Below are positions 36,226-47,122 of a DNA stretch of 64,000 nucleotides, piece by piece. The translations under genes were made by a program, and so were the position numbers. Every line of letters begins with the position of its first letter. The stretch's first letter is position 1. Origin of the DNA: Plantago ovata. Lineage: Eukaryota; Streptophyta; Magnoliopsida; Lamiales; Plantaginaceae. The notes beneath the pieces were generated by a model. That model did not search any database and was not told where the DNA came from. It saw nothing but the letters and a program-made list of their open reading frames with translations. The stretch spans positions 98,517,982-98,581,981 of the forward strand of contig CM051457.1 in NCBI GenBank assembly GCA_028274465.1. Reading direction: 5' to 3'.

Positions 36226-36493
36226 TGTTAGGACGTTGGTTCGGTAGTTCGTCCTAATTCGTGAGGGAAGGCTTTAGTAGTTTAGTTGGAATATAAGCGT
36301 GTTTGTGTATGGCGCTTTTATAGTTTCCTGCTATAAATACTGTACCTAGTTCACTTCAGAGAATCATCAATGAAGAAAAGTTACAATAGTCTCTCTTAGT
36401 TCTCTTTAGAGTAATCAATAGCGTAGTAGTAGCAGTTACAGTAGCATAGCTTAGAGGTAGATTTACAGTAGCTTATCAGATCCATTTATAACA
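36226..36493 (+). mobile_element. Probable chromovirus LTR (268 bp)
   Basis: Starts TGTTAGGACG and ends TATAACA, with TATAAATA at 36343-36350 about midway, followed by TTCACTTCAGAGAATCATCA typical of the R region in short chromovirus LTRs. Downstream there is no primer-binding site, so this is a 3' or solo LTR. The boundaries are inferred from TG..CA only. Confidence 0.5.
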
Positions 36494-37157
36494 AAATGCT
36501 GCATTGGGATGATATGTTTTTGGATAATAATTACGTTTGCAACCTGAAATGATATACTCAATTTGAGATTGAATTCGAGCTTTCGAGTTTGAAACATTCA
36601 AAATGGCAACTTACGAGTTCCAAAACAAAAATTATCTATCGAGTCAAGTTCAAGCACGAGTTTGTGTCAAGATTGATCTTGTGCAAATTAAAGAAAATCT
36701 ACTCTCCTTAACTCCAACAAATTCTTCTAATGAACCCTGGGGCAGAACCAAGAATTAAAGTGGGGGAGAGCGAAGTTACATATACATAATTTTTTGAAAG
36801 TTCGAGGGAGACAAAAGTTGAAAAACGTAAAAATTACCAAAAACCATAAATTCTACCTTTTTTTTTTTTGGGGCGGAGTCCCTTGCCCCCCCTTTCCGCC
36901 CCAGAATGAACCATTAGAGTCATGGTTGAATTTGTCAATCTATTTTAGAGAAAATGAAGTACCAATTAATGTTGTAAGTTGCAGCAAACGATCATTGACT
37001 ATATGGATCATCACACTCTTCCAATAACATATCAAAGTCTACTACTGTCGATCTTCACTATGATAACACAAGTTGCTCATATATAACTAATTATCAATGA
37101 TATTCCTAAACAGTAACAAATTAATTAGTACTAGTGTTAACTATTAAGCATACTAAA
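36494..37157. other. Intergenic, no gene seen
   Basis: AT-rich. A block near 36722-36905 (GGGGCAGAACCAAGAATTAA ... CCTTGCCCCCCC) looks like the end of an unclassified repeat. Confidence 0.4.
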
Positions 37158-37549
37158 TGTGGTCCGTCTAGTATGAGTTAGGGTTTAGGAAGATTCTGGA
37201 ATCGGGCTAGCCTACTTTATTCTTATGGGTTTTTGTCTTGGGGCCTAAGTTAGGTTAGAGAATTATTAGGAGAATTTTTAGGAATTTCCCACCATATATA
37301 GAGGGGTTCTCTAGAGCTTTTCTCATTCATTCAATACACAATTTAGCTAGACAAAAATCATAGAGAGAGAGTTTAGAGAGAGAGAGGGGGGGCGGCCGAT
37401 CCGGAAGGAAGGGGCACTGGCGAGATCGATAGCTAGAGAGGGAAAGAACGAGACTCTGTTCACCATACACGGTTGAGGAGTACTTGTAAGTTCTTGTATT
37501 CTTCTTGATATAGTGGAAAGATCTCTGACCTCCGTGGACGTAGGATATT

Positions 37550-38706
37550 TGTTGGGAATTTTAGTGAAATGGTTGAGCTTTCAATTCATTTGATGTATTG
37601 GTCATATGGGCCCAACGTGTTGGAAACAAGCTTTCCATTATCAATTTGTTGAAATGAATGTCACTAAAGCGTTAAGTCACTAAAATCCCGTGGGTGAAAG
37701 GTGATTAATGCACATAGTGTGTCGGTCAATACATGAATGAATTAAGTCGATCGTTAAAATACAGTTGGTACCACTGTGCTAAAATTCATGGACAAAAGGC
37801 AAATGAGGTTTGCATATATTTATGCAAAATGCATTGTTGGAATGTTATTTATTTGTGTTTTATTGTAATTAATTGCTCAAAATTGATGAGAAAATTAATT
37901 TACAAGTTAAACAACTTAGATTAGTGAATTTGTGACATTTCACAATAAGCTCCAACAAGAAAATGTGAAAAAAAAAAAAACGTAAATAACGTAAATAGTG
38001 GAAAAATTGCGTCTGCTGGGGTCTGAACCACGGACCTGTTGGATAACAAACGCAACTGTCTGCCACTGGACCACTGTAACTCTTGGGAATGGTTTTGTTC
38101 AAAATAGAACTTATCCCAAAACGTGACAGGCGAGTTTTTCACACATGTTGAATGGTTTGCTACCATTCATTGAAACCTTTTGAAGGGTTTTCATTCCACT
38201 TCATTAAAGCCTTTGAGAAGTATAAATATGTGAGTGGGGTTCATTCCCAAACACACATCCAAGGCATTTGATACTTCTCTTCTCATTTGCTTTCTCTTGG
38301 CACTCTATCATACTCAAAGTAAGTTCGCTAGATTCGACTATTGGGGTGCTCCTTAGTCGTCTTAGAGTAGTTTTATCCTGGGAGACAGACTGCCGAAATT
38401 CCGTAAGCACCACGAGCGGGGCAAGTATTTGTCTTAAGGAGAGATAGTCCAACTATCGACTCTACTCCCCATTTGTTGTTGTTCTTACTCTTTGAGGAGT
38501 TGTTGGAAGTCCAGCGGTTGTTGCAATCTGTACGTGGTTCGTTGCATTCTTATAGTGCGCAAGGAAGGACTTTGTGATTGAATCAACTCTACTTTGTAAG
38601 TTCTTTTGTTTGTTATATATTGATATATATACTTGCATTTAGTTTTGTGTTCCTACTCGTTCTTGTCTCAAACTCTTGTTCAAGTAAAAGCCCATCGGCT
38701 CCAACA
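37550..38706. mobile_element. Solo LTR inserted in the copia 5' LTR (1157 bp, TSD ATATT)
   Basis: Ends TGTTGGGAATT and CGGCTCCAACA give TGTTGG/CCAACA termini. Flanking 5-bp duplications ATATT (37545-37549 and 38707-38711) are perfect, and the copia LTR text continues across the insertion. Inside is TATAAATATG near 38221, placing its promoter on the plus strand. No coding sequence. It is the product of LTR-LTR recombination of an element inserted after the copia. Confidence 0.88.
38012..38092 (-). other. tRNA-like sequence within the solo LTR
   Basis: On the minus strand GTGGTCCAGTGGCAGACAG and GTCCGTGGTTCAGACCCC have A-box/B-box-like spacing. Stems are poor and the site is inside an LTR, so it is either a SINE fragment or a chance similarity. 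Confidence 0.35.
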
Positions 38707-41700
38707 ATATTCAAATCCGAACCACGTTAAATCTTGTGACTTTCTTTGTTTGCGTTCGTGCTCTGTTTTCTGTTCGTGGTGCTTGTGTGTGTGGTTTATT
38801 GCGTGCAACCGATCTTGGTGGTTTAGTTGATATTGTGAGCTTTGTATTTTCGTTATCTGTCGTATTGTGACTCAACAATTGGCGCCGTATGTGGGAACGA
38901 AAAGGGAGATACAGGAAATCGAAGCTTGATATATATAAGCAATGGCGTCAACTAAAATCGAGATTGAAAAGCTCACGAAGCACACAGATTTCAGCCTGTA
39001 AAAACTGAGGGTTAAGGACTTGTTATTGGATTATGGAGCTGACGATGCTCTGTTGGGGGATGACGATCTTAAGGAGATTAAAGACGATGCAATGAAGAAT
39101 GAAATCAAGAAGAAGGCATACAATACACTGATTCACTCATTGAGCGACGAAGCATTGAGGGAGGTTGTTAAGTGTACTGATGCAAAGGGTATCTGAGATA
39201 AACTTGAAGAAGTTTATATGGGGAAATCATCAGCCCAGATGATGTATCTCAAGCAGAAGTTTCTTGGTTTTAGGATGGTTGAAGGGAGATCGATATTGGA
39301 GCAATTAGCAGAGTTTGAAAAGATCACAACTCACTTGGAGAATATTGGTGACAAGACAACAGACTCGGACAAGGCTATGGTGTTGCTGAACTCCCTGCCC
39401 AACACCTATGGGAACTTCATAGATTCATTGATGTTTGGTAATGTTGAAGTAACATCAGCTTTGATAAGGAATTCATTGAAGACTAGGGAGTTCCATAAGC
39501 AGAAGAAGCTGCATGAAGGTGGACATTCAGCTGGTTCCAAGAAGGGTTCTTCAAGGGAGAGGTTACGAAAGGAGAAATATAAGAAGCAAGAGAGTAAGAG
39601 GTCATCAAATTCTGTAGAGAACAGGAGGTGCTATCACTGTCACAATAAGGGACATCTCAAGAAGGATTGCCCTGTGTGGAACAACATGAAGCCAACGCAA
39701 TCTGGGGTGAGACAGGAACAGTTGATGTGGCACATGCTACACAATCTTTTGACATATCTGAGGTACTTACAGTCTCTACTTCTAATATAGATTTATCCTG
39801 GATTCTTGATTCTGGGTGCTCTTTTCACATGAGTCCGGTTAAAGAATGGTTTACAAACTTCAAATATGGAAAAGGTGGAACTGTACTTTTGAGGAACAAT
39901 CAATCATGCATGGTCAAAGACATTGGTGATGTTAAATTGAAGTTGCATGATGGAACTGTAAGATTGTTAACTGGTGTAAGGTACATGCCTGATTTGAGGA
40001 GGAATCTGATCTCAGTTGGTCAATTTGATGCTATGGGTTATTCATGGAGCTGTAGTCATGGTGTTCTGCGGGTTATGCACGGGGTTCAGGAAGGTGTTGG
40101 GTCAACACCTCAGACAACTTTGCTGGAAGGTGTTAAGAAGAATGGTCTATACTATTTATCTAGTAACACAGTAGCTGGAGAAAGTGCAGCAGTTCATGGG
40201 AATGACAGTTCATGGGAGAGAGCTAGGTGTATGCTACTGAGTTCTAGGGTAAGCAAAGGTTTCCGGGGAGAAGCTATGGTTACAGCAGCAATACTTATCA
40301 ATAAGAGTCCAACTGTGTCTTTGGAGTTTAAGACACCGGATCAAGTGTGGACTGGAACAACTGGGGACTATTCAAAACTCAAGGTGTTTGGTTGCTTGGC
40401 TCACATATCAAGCAAGATAAGTTGGAAGCTAGAGCATTGAGGTGTATCTTTATTGGTTATCCAAAGGGAGTTAAAGAATATAAGCTTTGGTGCATAGAAC
40501 CTGGAAAGGGGAAGTGTATTATAAGCAGGGATGTCCAGTTTAATGAAGATGTGTTACCTCTGAAGGACAAGCAGGCAGGTGTTGACAAAGGGGGTTCACG
40601 CAATCCCGCACTCAACCTCGACTCTGCAGAAAATACCAGAATTGAGTTAGAAGATGAGAGAGTTCACTCTCAGGTGGAGCCCACAGTGGAGGATGATGTT
40701 GCGGATGCTGAGCCTATATTACTAGTGAATGAGGAGTCTAGTAGTAGCTCAGAATCAGATGGTGATGATCGACTTGATGAGGAAGTTGGTGAAACTTCAA
40801 ACTATCAGCTTGCAAGAGAAAGAAGTAAAAGGCAACAGAGGAAAGCACCAGATATGTATGGTTTTGGTAGGGTTAGCAAGACATATCTTGCTCATGCTCT
40901 TAGTACTGTGGAAGAAGGAGTGGATTCATCTGTACCATGGAGTTATCAGGAAGCAATTACATGTTTTGAAAGTGCACACTGGATTGGAGCTATTCATGAA
41001 GAGCTAATGTCACTTGAGAAGAATGATACATGGAAGATTGTGAAAGTTCCTAATGAACAGAAGCTTGTCAGCTGTAAATGGATCTTCAAAAATAAGGTGG
41101 AGCTCAAGGGTACAAAATACATAAGGTACAAGGCTAGATTGGTTGCTAGAGGATTTACTCAAAGGGAAGGAGTGGACTACAATGAGATATTCTCACCAGT
41201 GGTCAGACACACATCTATCAGGGTAATCTTAACTCTTGCTACTCAGTATGACATGTTTTTTCACCAAATGGATGTGAAAACTGCATTTCTACATGGAGAA
41301 TTGGAAGAAGAGATATACATGACAGTACCAGAGGGAGTTGTTGTTGACAAGAGGCATAAGAGAGCATGTTTGCTGAAGAAATCATTATATGGTCTTAAGC
41401 AGAGTCCGAGACAATGGTACTTAAGTTTGATAGCTACATGTATGAGATTGAATTTGTAAGGAGTGCTTATGACAGTTGCATATATCAGTCTGGGAAAGAA
41501 GCTGCTGAGAGAGTTTACTTACTCTTGTATGTGGATGATATGTTGATAGCTAGTAGGTCAATGGAGGAGATTGAAACACTTAAATGGAAGTTGCAAGAAG
41601 AATTTGAGATGAAGGATCTTGGGGATGCAAGTAGAATTCTTGGGATGGATATCACTAGGGACAAGACGGAGAAGAATCTGTTTCTATCTCAACCTAGTTT

Positions 41701-42140
41701 TCTCATGAAGGTTCTAGCCAAGTTCAATATGTCAAATTGTAGTAGTGTGGTTACTCCTATTGCACCTGGGGTGAAGTTATCTGAGGAACAATGTCCTAAG
41801 GATGATGCAGTAGCAAGGATTATGTCGAAGATACCTTATGCAAGTGCAGTGGGAAGTATTATGTATACTATGATTTGCTGCAGGCCTGATCTTGCATATG
41901 CTATGAGTGTTATCAGAAGATACATGGGAAATCCTAGGAGAAGCCATTGGGATGTTGTGAAAGATGTTCTCAGATACTTAAGTGGCACAAGAATGATGGG
42001 ACTAAGGTTCAAGAAAAGCGATGATTTGCATAATCCATTGGTTGGATATGTTGATGCAAATTTTGCAGGGAACTTGAATGGAAGAAAGTCTATCACAGGG
42101 TATGTGTTTACTTTGTTTGGCACAACAGTTAGTTGGAAAG

Positions 42141-43458
42141 TGATGAACGAGATTGTGAGACTCGAACAATCAAATAAATTTGTTTGAAAGCCAAAGGACA
42201 ACTCACAACTACACAAAACACGTAGTGCTAAGGTAAGATGACCTCGAGTGTCGATCTCTAGGGACTAAACTAGCTTAAACTAAATAGCTATATATAATTT
42301 CAGAAAACAAATTTATCTTAACTTGACTTAACAATATATGGAGAAAGCTGGTGATAGTATGCTCGTTCTAAGCATCAAGTTCTAATTATGCATGAAAGTG
42401 CAACTGGTACTTGCCTTAAAAGTAATTCGATTTAACAAACACCAAAGACAGATTTGTGGACGTGTATTTTGAAAGCTTCCTATCTATACTAATACTTGGC
42501 TAAGGTTGTCAGTTTTAGTTCAAGCAGTACTTGCAAATTATATATAATTGAATCGATGATCTTGAATTGTCCTAGTGTTTCTAACACTTTTCTACGAAGA
42601 TATATGGCTTAGTCGGATCAAAGAATCAAATTAAGATAATTAAACAAGTAAAAGACTCAGAAACTCAATCATGCATAACACGAACCCTAGCTACGAATTC
42701 ACATACTATCACCAACTAGATGCTTAGCTACTCATATCAATAACACAATCAACAATCATAATTGAAGCAATAATGAATGAAAACATGTTTAATTGAAAGA
42801 TAAATAGCAGAATTGTGAGATACAAAGTTACCACCAAAGGTTGTCAATCTCCGGTGAATTGCCAAACTCACAAAGATCTAGCAAGGTGAGATCAATTGAT
42901 GTCCAAATCCCTCCTCTAGCTCCATATTCGCTAAGATACAAAGGTTCTAAGAGAAAATATACCCAGAACAAGCTCTAGGGTTTAAGTGTGTAAAATAATG
43001 ATGAAAGATATGAAAATTCGCAGATTTTGGAAATATATATAGTTGATGTCGGAAGGCCCCCGGCGGTCCGCCCCGTACGCGGAGGTGCGCCCGCGACGCG
43101 GCGGTGAGCCGCGCACGCGGCTGTGCGCCTGGCACGGGCAGAGAGTTGCCCGTGCCAAATTCATCCTCCGGATCTTCGATTTCGGCCCCTTGCACGGTTT
43201 TGAGCTCCGAAACTTGGTCTTTTGGCCTTGAAACTCGTCCCGGTACTCCTTGACACACCACGGGTGATCTCGTTGCACCAAAACATCATTGTTTCGCCAT
43301 GATTTATATCCAAAAATGCGATTTTCACCTAAAACCTGAAAATAACAAAAGAAATGGAAACGTGACACTATTCTAACAAAATGCACTAAAATGCATGCAA
43401 GACGATAGCTAAATTGGTGAAAAAGACTCGAATGATATTGTAAAAAACACTGTCATCA
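42141..43458 (-). mobile_element. Athila-like solo LTR inserted in copia RNase H (1318 bp, TSD GAAAG)
   Basis: On the plus strand it starts TGATGAACGAGA and ends ACTGTCATCA. The 5-bp target duplication GAAAG is present at 42136-42140 and 43459-43463, and the RNase H reading frame resumes exactly after it. Read on the minus strand it matches the LTR at 49907: both begin TGATGA and share TTTGAGTC-like text, TTTAGCTAT, TTTTAGTGCATTTT, AGAATAGT, and near the end AGAGATCGACACTCGAGGT and CAAATTTATTTGATT. It contains a TATATATA box (about 43030-43042) next to a GC island (43051-43157). Confidence 0.93.
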
Positions 43459-44127
43459 GAAAGCAAGTCAACAGTCTGTGGTTGCATTATCTACAACAGA
43501 GACGGAGTTCATGGCTATCACTGAAGGAGTTAAATAAGCTATTTGGTTGGGTGGATTGTTGAATGAGTTGGGTGTCCAATAGGATCATGTGAATATTCAC
43601 TGTGACAATCAAAGTGCTATTATGTTGACTAAGCATCATGTGTATCATGAAAGGACGAAGCACATTGATGTGAGTTTTTTCTTCATTAGAGATATCATTG
43701 CCAAAGGAGTTGTGAAGATAAAGAAGATTCATACCTCATTCAATGCATCAGATGCTATGACTAAGGCGCTTCCAGGACCAAAGTTCAGGTTTTGTCTGGA
43801 ACTTGTGGGTGTCAAGACAGGAAGGGGTTCATCCTAACCACATGGATGGGAAGGGGACGCGTCTTAACCTTAGAGATGCAACTATGGGGATTCTTCTTAA
43901 CCTTAGAGGTGAGCAGCAGGGGACTGTCTTAACCTCAAAGAGACAGAGACAAGGGAAGACTCTAACTTCAGGAGTTGATCGAATTCATACTAAGGTGGAG
44001 AATTGTGGGCCGTGTAGTATGAATTAGGGTTTAGGAAGATTCTGCAATCGGGCTAGCCTACTTTATTTTTATGGGCTTATGGGCTTTTGTCTTGGGGCCT
44101 AAGTTAGGTTAGAGAATTATTAGGAGT

Positions 44128-44700
44128 AATATGACTATTGGAGTAATCAACTAATCATGAACTGGATATACTTACAGCACAAAGCTTCTGCGTCGCCTTA
44201 ATAGCTGTCTTCATGTTCGCCAATGTTTCCTGGTGAGAATCCGCATCACCCATGAAAATTCGAATGTCGCAACTGTCAAACATTTCAAAACCAATAAAAT
44301 TAAGCCTCAAATTTGCAAAACCAATAGAAATTCCAATCAAATTACCCGGTTTATATTGCAATTCATGTATTGCTCTTAAATTTTAGAAACAACCAAAGCA
44401 TTAATTAAGGGCGATAATCAAAATATGAATACCTGAACGCGATCTTTTAGAGGCGCCGCTGTGGTGTTTTTTTTTTAATCGGCAAAGTGGTGACTCGAAC
44501 CCCCAACCTATGGGTTGGAGGTGAAACAGCTTACCAACTGAGCTATGCTTCGTTGTCAGCGCCGCTGTGGTGTTGATTTGATGATGTATCCTATGCGGGA
44601 GGAAGAGATGATGGAAATTGGAAATTATTGAAAACCCAAATTGAAGAAGGGGGCATAAAAGAGTGAATATGGGTGTGGAGTTTGGACAGGAAACAGTGAC
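44128..44700 (-). pseudogene. 5' fragment of an unidentified gene, cut by the copia element
   Basis: Minus strand. A leader exon ends at a donor (TTCAG|GTATTC, about 44434) and a second exon 44176-44272 lies between an acceptor (TTTGACAG) and a good donor (GCT|GTAAGT). The second exon contains ATG and encodes MGDADSHQETLANMKTAIKA then TQKLCA. Following sequence meets the truncated copia LTR at 44127, so the remainder is gone or displaced. A SINE lies in the leader exon. The peptide is not one I recognise. Confidence 0.4.
44467..44558 (-). mobile_element. tRNA-derived SINE with 14-bp target duplication
   Basis: Minus strand: starts TGACAACGAAGCATAGCTCA, A-box TAGCTCAGTTGGTAAGC, B-box GGTTCGAGTCA, and ends with an A tail of about 10. 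It is flanked by perfect direct repeats GCGCCGCTGTGGTG at 44453-44466 and 44559-44572, proof of insertion by target-primed reverse transcription. Same family as 5021. At 92 bp it is very short for a SINE, little more than a tRNA head with a tail. Confidence 0.88.
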
Positions 44701-45216
44701 CGATGAAACCTGCTCACTTCAGGCAACCCAACTTTTCTCGAGCACGCGCTTTCTCAAAAGTCTCCACGCGCCCCTTATTCATATATAATAATACACTAAT
44801 ATATAGATGTCCATTTTGCATATAAATCATCTATCTTCATTACTACCTTCCCTGGATGAGTGATTGTGTTGACTGTCGATAGATTTTGTGATAAGTTGCC
44901 ATGGATGATCATGATGAGTAGCACTGACAAAGATCATTTGATTGAATTTTCGAAAATTTTATTGAAAAGTTTGTGTGGAATTTGAAGTAAAACAAAGGTT
45001 TCGGTGTAAAAATTAAAATCATAGCAAGGATTGGTGTAAATAAAATTTTCCATTTAAAAAAAGTAAAAAAAAGAAATCATTACATTGATATTCTGACCAA
45101 ATACTATATACTGACGATTAAAAACTTACTATCCAGGAGATACCATGCATGAGACATCATTATACACCAACTCTCATGGGGTGTATCACCTCAAAATCTT
45201 AAACCTCCCATCTATG

Positions 45217-46812
45217 TTAATATTCGTGCATCGGTTTTTTACGGATTTCCAGTTCCAACCCAGGTTTAATAGCACCACGCAATCGCTTGGTTGCCTCGTC
45301 CACTAACTTTTGCCTTTCTTCATCCATCTCCCAATCACTTGGACGGACGATTATTAACTTCTCCGCTAAAACCGCACCCTCAGTTACAAACAAAACAAAT
45401 GCAACGTCAAGCTCAGTATCCATAAATGAACGAAGCTCAAATGTTTTCAAGTGTTGATGATGAAATGCTCTGAAATTTCTTGTCTTTTTAGTCATCTTGA
45501 GATAAAGGCTATTATCATACTCCAATGAAAATGATGGAATGTCAACTTCAACAAATAACACTCTGTTATTTTCATCTGAAAATTGATTAAGTTCAGTTCA
45601 GATCAGTTCAGTTCAATTCAGATTTGCCTAATACTATTTTGTACTACAAATAAGTTCAGTTCAGTTGAGATTTGCCTAATAGTATTTTGTACTACAAATA
45701 AGTTCAGTTCAGATCAGATCAGTTCAGTTCAGATGAGTTCAGTTCAGTTCAGACTTTTTCAGACGAAAAGAACAGAGCCTAAGTCACAACTTATGCAAAA
45801 AGTTTAGATAAATCGTGAATTTGCATGGACATATAGATCATCTATTTTCCCACCATGCATACAAGAACGTTGATAAAAATATTGTACGTAGATGCTCACC
45901 TCAAGTGCAAATTTGTCCAAGAGAAGACAACACTTTAATAGGGTAGTAAGTCGAAACAATTCCACATTCGATAATGGCACAAATCTTACGAAATCCAAAA
46001 TATTGAGTCTTCGGAACACAGGGAATTGAACATTTTCGAAAGTAACTGAAAAGCAACACAATACAAAGGATATAATACACAAATTAATAGATGGATTAGT
46101 GATAAAAGCAAGAGGCAACTAACAAAGTTTCAAATCACTAACCCAATGCCCAACTACGGGGTTACGACCGATGCTGAGCATCTCAATTTGAGATGAAATG
46201 CTTGAAAGTTCCAAAAAGTCAGACTGGACATGAGAACCATATACACCATTCAAGAAAACTTCGGCTAGCTTAGAGGCACTTATCAAAGACGAACTTATCT
46301 TAGGCCCACAATAATAAAACGATATTAAATTTGGTGCAGAAATCTCCAAATATCTCATGTCATAGACTAGTCACAACTTTAATGACTTCAAGTTAAGAGA
46401 AGGACCAGCAACTTTCAGTTCTACTAATGATTTTGTGCTCGTGACCGAAAGAGATTCAAGAGCTTGACAATCACATAACAACTTTTCAAGAACATCTCCA
46501 CATACGTCTACACTACACAACTCGAGAGAGATTAAAGTGTTGGAGGGAGATAAGCTAGGTAAAGTATATGATATTGATCTAAAAGTCCCCCGGTCCCCCG
46601 GAACGGTTTCATATACAGTTTAAGCCTCTTGACTCTCTTCTCCATTGCAAATGTGAGCCAGTTATTAATGTTGTCCATCCGACTATCATGCAAGTCATAG
46701 CGTATCATAAATTCATCAATAGTGATAAGGGTAAAACTGGTCTACTATATCATCTCTCGTTCCACGAAGTCGATGAAAGGAGTAGTTTGAGTATGAACGT
46801 GACTTGTCAACC
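45217..46812 (-). pseudogene. F-box/LRR/FBD protein pseudogene
   Basis: Minus strand. From the right: FIDFVERE and IDEFMIRYDLHDSRMDNINN-type text, NNWLTFAMEKRVKRLKLYM, LRR-like LISLELCSVDVCGDVLEKLL and SLVELKVAGPSLNLKSLKL, then a TGA and MRYLEISAPNLISFYYCG, an intron (about 46050-46125), FENVQFPVFRRLNILDFV, a second intron, and an FBD-like C-terminus (45561-45217: LKTFELRSFMDTELDVAF ... ERQKLVDEATKRL). This order is that of plant F-box/FBD/LRR proteins, substrate adaptors of SCF ubiquitin ligases. The N-terminal F-box itself is missing, frames are broken upstream of 46400 and a stop separates two LRR parts, so it is dead. A Harbinger MITE sits at the start of the last exon. Confidence 0.7.
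45559..45779. mobile_element. Harbinger/Tourist-type MITE (221 bp) at an exon border
   Basis: Terminal repeats CACTCTGTTATTTTCATCTG and the complement-like CAGACGAAAAGAACAGAGCC; TAA target duplication at 45556-45558 and 45780-45782. The interior is made of TTCAGTTCAG units and a duplicated segment GATTTGCCTAATASTATTTT. Same family as 18540. Confidence 0.9.
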
Positions 46813-47122
46813 TGCAAAACAAAGGGGGAAGAAAGGAGAGGGGGTCTGTGATCAGCCTACCGGAGTTAGACTGACCGGCTATTCAAAGGGTGAGAAGACA
46901 TTTCGTTAGTTCATTAAGAAGAAGAGTGGAATCTCCTATGTGCAATAAATGAGGAAGTATATATAGGATACTGAATAGGCCCCACATGTCCTTGGGTATA
47001 TTCTCTCAATCGGATGGTCTAGACGCGCGGTTGTTATCTTCGATTCCTGGATAAGGGGCGAAGTCTTAGGTTGTTTCGACCCTACGAGGAACAGTCGAAA
47101 AGGCTCCTAGGGGACAATCGCT
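46813..47122. other. Junction region, no gene seen
   Basis: Sequence between the F-box pseudogene and the Athila-like remnant. The boundary of the retroelement on this side could not be found. Confidence 0.4.

Larger units (their letters stand above)
37158..44127 (+). mobile_element. Ty1/copia retrotransposon, degenerate, with nested solo LTRs
   Basis: Plus-strand copia. 5' LTR is 37158-38877 with an insertion; 3' LTR starts at 44004 after the purine tract AAGGTGGAGA and is cut off at about 44127. A TTGGCGCCGTATGTGGG sequence at the place of the primer-binding site follows the 5' LTR; this is unlike the usual initiator-Met site of copia. Gag starts at 38942 with stops at 38999 (TAA) and 39194 (TGA) and has the zinc knuckle CYHCHNKGHLKKDC. 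Protease (WILDSGCSFHM) follows in another frame, then the pre-integrase region, but the integrase catalytic core is deleted: text jumps from the pre-integrase part to ERARCML. RT (QMDVKTAFLHG, YVDDMLIA) is split by a frameshift near 41415, and RNase H is interrupted by the solo LTR at 42141. Defective. Confidence 0.9.

Noticed and set aside
42947..43386. Minus-strand frames of 104 and 134 aa
   Set aside because: They lie in the solo LTR and are kept open by its GC island; no domain.
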